From positions 1,344,299-1,408,298 of the forward strand of contig JANPYM010000011.1 of NCBI GenBank assembly GCA_025890175.1: DNA of 64,000 nt, read 5' to 3'. The notes under the pieces are model-generated. The model searched no databases. It saw only the letters and a program-made list of their open reading frames with translations, and had not been told where the DNA came from. Within the stretch, counting starts at the first letter, position 1. Every line of letters begins with the position of its first letter. This document shows, piece after piece, positions 55,833 to 64,000 of this stretch. The position numbers were made by a program, and so were the translations under genes. The stretch comes from Ciborinia camelliae. Its lineage: Eukaryota > Ascomycota > Leotiomycetes > Helotiales > Sclerotiniaceae.

Positions 55833-57123
55833 ACAGGTCCTTCTCCGGTTGAGGCTTGTATAGGGCGGGAAAAGTTTATTGTGTCTTTTGGCTGCTGATA
55901 TTTCCTTCTTTGCCTGAATTTACCACTGTGTTTCTAGATTCGATCCCCCCGAGACCTTCCGACTCGAGCCAGGATTTCGACTGGCAACACCAGCAAAATT
56001 TCAACCCCATTTTTTTTTAGGTCAGCAGCATACGATTGTGGTCATAGTTTTTCATGGGTAGTTAGTAGTATTAAAAATTCCAAATTGAGCACATAATTCA
56101 TACCCTACGTTTGATCTCCGTATGTGAAGCAAAGTGATGAAATTGTGATTTTGTCCTAATTTAACACATTTTAAACTCGCACCCCCGAATCTATGATTTG
56201 ACTGTAGCAAATGCCGGCACGTTGGAGCAATAGCCAAAACCCCAAAAAATTCCAAATGGCTCCTAATACGTTGCGAACCGACAGATACCATCCTCACAAT
56301 GCGCGGCTACGAAAAACTCCCCATCCAGACACACACACATACACACATACACATCACCAAACTCCCACTGAGCCTCGAAGGATCACAAAGCGAAGATGAT
56401 CCATAGAATAAATAATAATAATATCATTACATCACACGTCATTCCATCCGTGGCCATATATATCATCAGCATCTCCCATTTATTTATTTCTCGATCAAAC
56501 AAACAACTCCCTGAGCGGTATAGTATAGTATAGGAAGTTGGTAGTATACGTACGATACGATAGGATACGATACGATAGGATACGATACGATAGGATACGA
56601 TACGATACGATACGATACGCCGTCCAGTACAGATCAGTCCAGATCAGATCAGATCGATCGGGATATATAATATAGTTGGTAGTTTTGTTAGTGAGTTGGT
56701 TGGTAGTTTAGTTGGTTAGTTGGTTAGGTCCCCCTCCTGTCTCCTGTCTTTTGTCCAGTTCATCAATACATATACATATACATTTTTTTCTTCTTGCAAT
56801 ACCTAGTAGGTACATCCATCCATCATCCATCATCTATCTTTCATCCATAGAGTCAATATAAAAAATAGCAACTCCGAAATTTCCCAACCCCGTCCATCCA
56901 GCCATCCAACCATCCAACCATCCATACCTATCTTGCGCCAATTTCCAAATTCTGATTTTCTTCTTCCTTCCTTCCTTCTTTCTTCATCCGTCTAAGTGTC
57001 TGAATAACGTATCTATAAAGGAGATGATGTGAAATGAGATGAGATGAGAAGAGATGAGAAGAGATGAGATGCGTTTATTTCACTCGAATTCTTATTCTTA
57101 TATTTTCTTCCATCAGTAAATTC
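55833..57123. other. Convergent gap SRP1 / DDHD lipase, repeat-rich
   Basis: 1.3 kb between two 3' ends. Contains a (CACA/CATA) run near 56330-56355, a GATAC pentamer array at 56551-56620, TTGGTTAGT repeats near 56690-56725, and CT-rich DNA with CCATCC and CTTC repeats at 56,815-56,990. This is the same kind of composition as the PCS60-ECM33 gap. No gene recognised. Confidence 0.6.
56551..56620 (+). repeat. GATAC/GATAG pentanucleotide microsatellite
   Basis: About 14 units of GATAC with every third or so changed to GATAG, giving a 15-bp higher-order period in the left part. Confidence 0.9.
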
Positions 57124-60100
57124 TTATTTCTGGTTTTTTTTCTTGTGACTACCGTTGCTGCCATCGTTCAAGCGAGCGACGGTGCGATGGCGAGAGAGGA
57201 GTTGTCCGATGAGGAAATGCGATACGTCTTCATCGGCCCTATGTGTTCATTGTCAATAAGAATGATGTTTGTTCATTGAAAATCCAATTCGAGGGACGGG
57301 GTATGGTAGATGGGAGAGAGGAGAGATTCCAAGACATACCAGTATGAAAGATGGCTCGCGATAGTATTGATGGGGTTGAAATCAAGCACGCTCCTGAGGC
57401 TGGTTAGCATTGCTTCTCCCCTCCGATTGATTGATCAGAATCATCTTTGGACGTACTCTTGAATACTAAAATCCACTCGTCCATTTTTATTCAGCGCCCT
57501 AACCTTCATCTCTTCCCTCCTCAGTTTCTTGGCTCTCTCCTCTACCTCCGCCCAATCCGACTCTGGCGTATCATTTCGCCGCCTCTTTTGAAACCCCGCA
57601 TACAACGTCTCGATCTCATCATCAATCAAAGTAGGCGCCGTACCCGTTCCATCTCTATCCGCCGCCGCGGTATCTTCAGCTAGTTGCCTCATCTTCTCGC
57701 TCGTATATTCTCTTTGGAGCGTAGGATGATCGGGAATCACTCCGCCGGCTGCTATATTGGTACCCGCGCCGGCCGATTGTCCTTTGATGGTTGATGAATT
57801 CGATGCTTGCATTCTTTCGACGTCTTCCCCTGTAAGTCCGAGGCTGCGGTTCAAGAGACTACTTGCAATGCCAGAGCTCAGACTAGACCATAGTCCACTA
57901 ACGCTCTGTCCTACTTTCGCGCCAATGCCCGTGATTCCTTGGTTTATATGTGCACCGAAGATACCTTTCTTAGTATAAGGTAACAACTGAGGTTTCATGG
58001 ATGACATTGCAGGAGCAATTAGAGGCTCAAGCCTGTAACTAATGGGGTCTGTTGGATGGAAGATATTGTACAGCTGGGCACATTTAGGACTCGAAATCGA
58101 GTAGGGCAATCCTGTCGTAGTAGACATATGTTCCCCAGATGAAAAGCCCGCACCCGAGCCAGCTGCCAGAAAAGGATCTTGCATAGAATCTATATCCATT
58201 GGACTCTCGGACGGACGCGATTCCGCACGATTTCGGCCAGCAATGGTTCTTCCTTTCAACATCTGGAATAATCCTATAGGACTCCCCAGACAGTAGAAAT
58301 CCTCCACATCAAAGTCAAATTCAAGGCTATTATCGTGTGCCTTGCTGGCAGACGAGGCAGAACGATTCTTGTAGTGCGATGAGCTTGCGCCGTGGTTCTT
58401 AGTTTCCCTCTGACGACAAAGGATATCAAACAAGATTGCCGATCCTAAAGAGTGCCCCATAAGACTGACCTTCCCCGAAAATTCGGGGTTGCGTTCTCGG
58501 AAAAGGTTATAAATACGGTTTGCCTCGGTAAGAACGATGCTGCTAATATGTTCTCTGTAGGCACTCTGATATAGCAAAATGTCAAGAGCAAGATCAGTAA
58601 TGAGAGAGCGAACAAACGGCACGCCCTCTACAGTAATATCATCAAGACTTGGATATTCTTCTTCTTCGCCAAAGGCGTCACCAAGATCGTGTTCTTTTCG
58701 ATTTTGCCTAACGCCTTTGCGAGGGAAGTCAAGCAAATGACGCCAGCAGATAGGGAGAACTTGAATGCGACAATTCTTCGGAAGCTTGTCAATTTCTGCA
58801 TTTAAAGCCTGCAGATCGGCCGAATTTTCGTAGACGCTTTTGAGCGTTTGGCGGAGAACGTTTACGTCATGGACGAAATTAACACTTTCAGTTCTGTGGA
58901 AAGTTAACTTATCATTCGATAATTGCTCCCCCAACGCACCGAAAGACGTGGAGGGAATTAAAAACATCATGAAACAAGAAGATGAATATGCAAACTATTC
59001 CAATTGGTTTCGCGTGATTAACTCGTCTTCGGAAGCGAACCCCTTCCAGAGAACGACTACGAGTATAGAGTTCAACAGTTCTTTATCATAACGGAATATT
59101 GTAGACAATATGCAATCTCTAAAGTAGTGTGCGAGATCACTTTGAAAATTGATATTGCTAAGAGGCGTAGAGTATGAAAATGACCGCCCGAGCGACACAG
59201 TACATGAAATGGAAATAAGAAATTGAATACATACCTCATGCCTAAGCGTTGACCGATACCATGGGTCACCAGTATAAGATGTTCAATATCGCGCCCTTGA
59301 TTTTCATCATCTCGATCATTATAATCGTTCTGTATCTCCTTCTCATCACGTTTCCTCACAGCTTCAGCCTCTGCATCCGCGTCTATAGAGTTTAGCTTAT
59401 TGTATGCTGCTTCCCTAAGCTCGCTACTCTTATCTTCCGTCGAAAGATTAGAGTGGCTTATGCTAGGAGGGGCAGAACGCCGTTTCAGCAACTTCTGCTG
59501 GCGCTCGTCAAGCTGCAAATACTCTGGAGTGGTTGCAGCAGCAGTTGCGTCACTAGTAGGAGTTTTTGGTCCCTTGTCCTTGTCTGTAGACGTTGTATCT
59601 TTCGTTTTACCTGGCTCGGAATAACCACGAACGATCTTTACACCCCCAAGATAACCGCCGCCTGCAAACTTTTGATACACGGTGCTACTGACCCGAGACA
59701 TGATATTATCAGTTGAGACCCAGGCCACATGATCATCTTGATAGGTGACAACCGAGTTCATATAGGTGCCGAATAAACGATGAGTCTGAGGTTGGTGGGG
59801 TGGCGGTGAGTCCTTTGATGCATTGCTATCATCAGAAGCCTGCTGTGCCATTTTCAAGTTCTCTTCTGAGCCCTGCGGAGTCACAGAGGGAGAACTATTG
59901 CGGTTTTTGTTCCCAAAGGCACCGCTGCGCGCCAATGATCTTGGTTCTTCCCCTGGTTTGATAGACGATGGCCGAGCAGCACTTTTTTCCGGAGGTTTAG
60001 GATAACGAAAAGGCTTAACTTTCAGATAGCCTTCCTCTAGCTGAGTGGCCAGGTTTTCCTCACAGGGCTTGAGAACCGACCCCTCTTGGTAGAACCAGCT

Positions 60101-60919
60101 ACCTCTTCGAACATCGTATATCGGGCCAAGCCAATACACCGGCGAGAGTTCTCTCTTCTCAATGTCGACATCGAACAAGAAATCCTCGTGGACGGGAACC
60201 TTTATACCCCTATCGGCCTCCTCGTTATTCCCAGCTTCATTAATACTTGTGTTTCCCCTTTCGCCCGCACTTCCAGACGTCTGCTCCCAATTCCCACTCT
60301 GGGGCCTCTGGCGTGGATCCCTCCCGTTATCATAGTCCTCGACAAGCTTTTGGTACGAAGCTTCTATTGCGCGAGAATCGTGTTCGGAGAATGTGATGAA
60401 CTTCTTGGGAGGGGCTGCGGGTTTGGTTTCTTCGTGATTGGTCTTGAGAAGCTTGGGTTTCCTTTTAGGGATCTACACTTGTAAGCTTGGAAAGTCAATA
60501 TTCTCGATCAAGACACCTACATCAACAGCATGGTACCATCTCGGATTTAGTGGAGGGCAATCGAGGGGGTAGTTCTTAGTGCTCCATCCGTGCCAATGAT
60601 TTGTACTGCGGTCTCCGCCATGTTGATTCTTTAAGCCGGACCCTTCTCCAGAAAAGGTGGCTGTTGTCGATTTAGGTGTAGATGCCCGCGAACCTCCCCA
60701 TGGCGAGATTGATTCGACCGCCGCAGATAAATATGACCTCTCTAATGGCTTTGGCTTGTTTCCCGTTGCGGACTCCATTTCCTTGTCATTGGCTCGCCGA
60801 AGGGCGTCAACCACGCCTGAGGATTTGGTCCAATTAAATACCGAGTACGATATTCGAAGTTGAAGGGTTCTAGGAAGGCGCTTTAATACTATTCTGGCTT
60901 GGTGAAGGAGAACGTTCAT
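57124..60919 (-). CDS. DDHD-domain intracellular phospholipase (PA-PLA1/DDL1-like)
   Basis: Lipase of the DDHD family, related to yeast Ddl1 (YOR022C) and mammalian phosphatidic-acid-preferring PLA1. Acts on membrane phospholipids. Five exons: 60919-60521, 60472-59235, 58893-57457, 57393-57340 and 57238-57124, 1080 aa. N-terminal WWE-like region with PLNPRWYHAVD and PVYWLGPIYDVRRGSW. Central HLILVTHGIGQRLGMR, cut by a long 341-bp intron. The nucleophile motif is MGHSLGSAILFDI, and the DDHD part includes FYCLGSPIGLFQM and NIFHPTDPISYRLEPLI, where expected Asp/His residues sit. Long low-complexity inserts separate blocks. The C-terminal SVLDFNPINTIASHLSYW plus ADEDVSHFLIGQLL completes the fold. 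The N-terminus MNVLLHQARIVLKRLPRTLQ is basic and amphipathic, suggesting mitochondrial association, as reported for Ddl1. Confidence 0.92.
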
Positions 60920-61646
60920 ATGCCTTCAAGGTGAGAGAGATTGTTCGCAACGTTTATATTGTATTATGCGGTAATTGCCGATCCGAATACTCCATATATT
61001 ACATAGAAATGGGGTACCGGCATTTGTACATTGTATTATTGTATTATTGTATGATTGATATCGCTCGGACCTTAGCAGGTCGATAGATTTCTATCTCGAA
61101 ACTGTCCTTTTCAATATCCCGTGGGTCAATCTTGTATTATTGATAAAGATAATAGCATACATACATACCTTACCTATCGCTCGTTGTGAAGCGGTAACCT
61201 TATACTTGAAACATGCATCCAATATCGCAGACACTGGGATAATAAGATGCATGCAATCAAAACCAGGTACCGTTACTACCGTATTTGCATTTATGACGAA
61301 TAGCTTTCGGCTTGTCCCGTCATTATATTATGTTCAGGCTTTATTTAAACTTCATACCCCACGCACGCGGATTACTCCAGCTGTACCAGATGTACCAGAG
61401 CACACTTATTAGAAAGCATTCGACGATCATGGCTTCATTTACTCTCCTAAGGTTTTAAATGCTTTATATTTATAAATACGCTGGATACGAGTTCTAATAA
61501 GATGTATATTATAATCATCGTCTACTGCTGAACCACAAAGTCTTTCTAAACCGTATTGATAAGGTATCAAAGTCGACAGATGCCCGAAACGCCCGCTAAT
61601 GACCCACCCATATGCCAACGAATGTACAAAAGCTAAAGCAGAGGAC
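60920..61646. other. Intergenic DDHD lipase / sterol acyltransferase
   Basis: DDHD promoter on the left side and 3' region of the acyltransferase on the right. TTGTATTA repeats near 61030-61050. A 90-codon plus frame near 61,140-61,412 is unsupported. Confidence 0.45.
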
Positions 61647-64000
61647 CTAAATGATCAAATAAAGACTGCACAGAAGACTCGGTCCTGTGAAGATGCCTAT
61701 CCAGAATAACACATTACCCAAAGTTCTTTTCCCTTTCATCCACTTCGTTTGACACATCATGGTCAGTGGAATTTGGCACATTTGTAGAAACAACAAATAT
61801 CCACGCAGCTTCTTGAAGATACACCACATGACGAGCTCATGCACACACGCGCTAAGGAAGAAGGTAATGAGGGTGGCGGTATTTTTGTTGACCCTCAAAC
61901 TAGAAATTGAGGAGTGGTAGACATGTCGCAGGAGAAAATTGTGAACTGGCCGATTCCAGTCGCGTGCAAACTGGTCCCAAGAAACTGAATTCCACCAGGC
62001 CTCGTAAAAACCTCTATCGGCGTAGCAGGTGACTTCCGCGAGGAGATTGAGGATGCATTCCCAAATCACATACCACGTCTGACCAAAGGTTAGCGGAAGT
62101 AGCAAGAGCTATAAATGGATTCTAGCTTACCAAGATGTATTCAATGAGGAATGGGAAAGCTAAATCGCTAATTATACCCGGAAAATAACAGAGGCGACCA
62201 TAAAGTGACATGCCGGCTTCCTTCATCTCTATCGTTTGAACTACGATAGGGTAGATATAGGTTTGCGAAATGAGGTTCATGACAACCAAGAGACCAGCCG
62301 TCGCAATGGCTTTTTCGGCCACATTGTACCAATCGATAGTATCGGCTCGAGGATATTCCAATTCATAAACCAAAGTTGGGAGAACGATGTACTCGTAATG
62401 GTTGATTAAGCTGAGATTGGTTGGGTAATGATTTTTGGTTATCATACATTTTCCTTCGAGTTCTTTGCCCAAGAAATCGATTTCCCATTTAAGAATTCGC
62501 GAAAATGTCTGAATTTGATCAACATCAAGCGGCTCACCAGAATCGATTGCAGCTGCTACTTGGTCAGTAGTAGACGAGACAATCGAATGTCTTCGCTCTG
62601 ATATTCTCTGATAAACGTCACCGGAAGTTGGCCTGGCGTCTAGATATGAAGTAGATAATGAACCAACGGCTGGTGTTGTCGCGGAAGGTGTTTGGACTGG
62701 CGAAATGTTATCGAGCTGTTTTAGTTTACGTTGAAGTTTAGAACGAGTCTTATATTCCTCAGATAGGTGACCATTGTAAAAAGCGTAAGAGTGTTGTTTC
62801 ATTATCATGACAATTCCATGAAGAACAAAAAATACCTGCGCGAAGGGATTTTGTAAGCGAAAGTGTAAGGGGTAAACTAGAGGAGGAAAATCATTTCTAC
62901 GGAATGCTCTGGGTGCCTTAAGACCCCAAAAATTGTCGAACTGGATTGTTTCAACTGAAATTAGCCACTTACTGTGTGTGTCCATGGCCACTCGCGGAAT
63001 AGTGTCCAGTTTATCACTAGAGCGAGGTATAATAGTTCCCATGCCTGTAACAAAGTCACGTTCAGTAAGTGATTTCTATCTTCTAGGTTAGTCGTTGGAA
63101 GAATAGACTTACACTTTGAATAATCCAACCTTCTCTATTCCAGCTAATATATCCTCGGTGTATAAGTTTTTGTAGAATAAGTCCAAAACCTGTAGAAAAG
63201 CACATCACTCCATCGGATAGACCCAGGACTATGACGTCTCGGTGGAACATCATTTCCATAATTTCATTAGTTCCAAGTATATGTCCATGCACTCGCCAAT
63301 TCGAGATGGTGAGTTGGAGTACCCAAATGACGAACGCCAGCCACCAGAGGGTGAAGAACCCATGGAAAGGCGAATCGGCAACAATGTTATTGTGTCGATC
63401 GAAAGCAGTAAACTTTTTAGTAAAGACTACTGTTCGGAACAATTAGCAAACTTGCATCGAAATAATCACATGGGCACGATTGTTTTGCAAGCCAAATTGA
63501 AATACAGTATAGGGAATTTTATTGTTTCAATAGAACTTTGGAAGGACTCACAATCACTAAATTTGGTTCGATTCTTTGGTTCCCCTGGTGTGTTATCTTG
63601 AGAATAATGTGCGACAGTGCCCTTCAGAAGATCTCGCATTTCATCATCATCTGCTTCGAAGGTATAATGTCCTTTCCCCTTCTTCTGCAGCTTGCTGAGA
63701 GTCACCGGAATGCTTTTGCGCCTCGTCGCGCCCTGCCGTGACTGTTGCGACGGAATGTTTAATTCTGCATATAGTGTCTGTGGAATGGATATCGCCGGTT
63801 CAGTCTCAGCATCAAGGCCTCCACCCTTCCCCCCTATGATGATGGACATCGGATCTGGTTTCAGAGTATCATAATCTTCCAGGCTATCACTCTCTGATAC
63901 ATCAGACGAATCTTTTCGATTTCCGGCAACCGTTTCTAACGCTATTTTCAGAGATTGTGAATATTTAGGTTTAGGGCGAGTCGGGGACTTTTGTACATGG
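61647..64000 (-). CDS. ARE2: Sterol O-acyltransferase ARE1/ARE2 (MBOAT), 5' end outside window
   Basis: ER multi-pass enzyme that esterifies ergosterol with fatty acyl-CoA for storage in lipid droplets. Visible exons: 64000-63552 (partial), 63429-63113, 63044-62973, 62835-62131 and 62078-61647, about 656 residues. The visible N-terminal part is Ser-rich and cytosolic (SSDVSESDSLEDYD). Then FHGFFTLWWLAFVIWVLQL begins the membrane region. The block VFFVLHGIVMIMKQHSYAF, the linker with NHYPTNLSLINHYEYIVLP and PTLVYELEYPR, the family motif FYEAWWNSVSWDQFARDWN and the catalytic-His block SACVHELVM follow. The end GPSLLCSLYLII is normal. Reading continues open beyond base 64000, so the start codon lies outside. 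Confidence 0.93.

Noticed and set aside
1..64000. CRISPR arrays, bacterial-type operons, prophage or tRNA genes
   Set aside because: No regularly spaced repeats with unique spacers, no Shine-Dalgarno-led gene runs and no convincing tRNA cloverleaf or A/B-box pair; spliced eukaryotic genes dominate.

Overview
This is a filamentous-fungus nuclear window, most likely a Leotiomycete of the Sclerotinia/Botrytis type. That placement is an inference from gene content, short GT-AG introns with CTAAC-like branch points, CT-rich leaders and dispersed TAGGTACCTA-type intergenic motifs. There are no operons, CRISPR arrays or phage genes, and I could not find a convincing tRNA. I rebuilt the genes by joining exons by eye. 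Nearly all core models keep frame across every junction and end in recognisable conserved C-termini.

Layout. 0.4-3.5 kb: two tandem fatty-acid/sphinganine hydroxylase paralogues (-). 4.7-6.5 kb: SPF45-type splicing factor (-), divergent from a peroxisomal PCS60-type acyl/oxalyl-CoA synthetase (+, 6.9-8.5 kb). 10.5-11.9 kb: ECM33-like GPI cell-wall protein (-) with a likely 5'UTR intron and about 6 kb of non-coding, repeat-rich upstream DNA. 17.9-19.7 kb: MAG1-type 3-methyladenine DNA glycosylase (-), divergent from MNN9-type mannosyltransferase (+, 20.8-22.3 kb). 22.0-25.4 kb: an exact 1,698-bp duplication on both sides of a 10-N gap, almost certainly an assembly artefact. 25.6-32.0 kb: QCR7 (-), mitochondrial NAD+ carrier (+), a small one-TM protein (-) and an ABC1/ADCK1-type mitochondrial kinase-like protein (+).

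32.6-43.5 kb looks like an accessory, decaying island: fragments of a TAP-like hydrolase and a cysteine-rich cell-wall hydrolase tail, an intact Zn2Cys6 transcription factor (-, 34.4-36.2 kb), a damaged BBE-type FAD oxidoreductase and about 4.5 kb of unrecognisable short frames.

43.5-64.0 kb is core again: OST3/OST6 (-), a nuclear coiled-coil protein (+), mitochondrial 2'-O-rRNA methyltransferase MRM2 (+), ribosomal protein eL18 (-) with a structured first intron, a YPR011C-like mitochondrial carrier (+), SR-type splicing factor Srp1 (+), a DDHD phospholipase (-) and the C-terminal two thirds or more of a sterol O-acyltransferase ARE1/ARE2 (-) that runs off the right edge.

Themes: lipid metabolism (hydroxylases, acyl-CoA synthetase, DDHD lipase, sterol acyltransferase), glycosylation and cell wall (MNN9, OST3, ECM33) and mitochondrial functions (QCR7, two carriers, ABC1 protein, MRM2). 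I see no evidence that these act as one cluster. The items best worth a second look are the eL18 intron hairpin, the CT-rich promoter-like blocks in two convergent gaps, the foldback repeat near 47.7 kb, the tandem hydroxylases and the decayed island.
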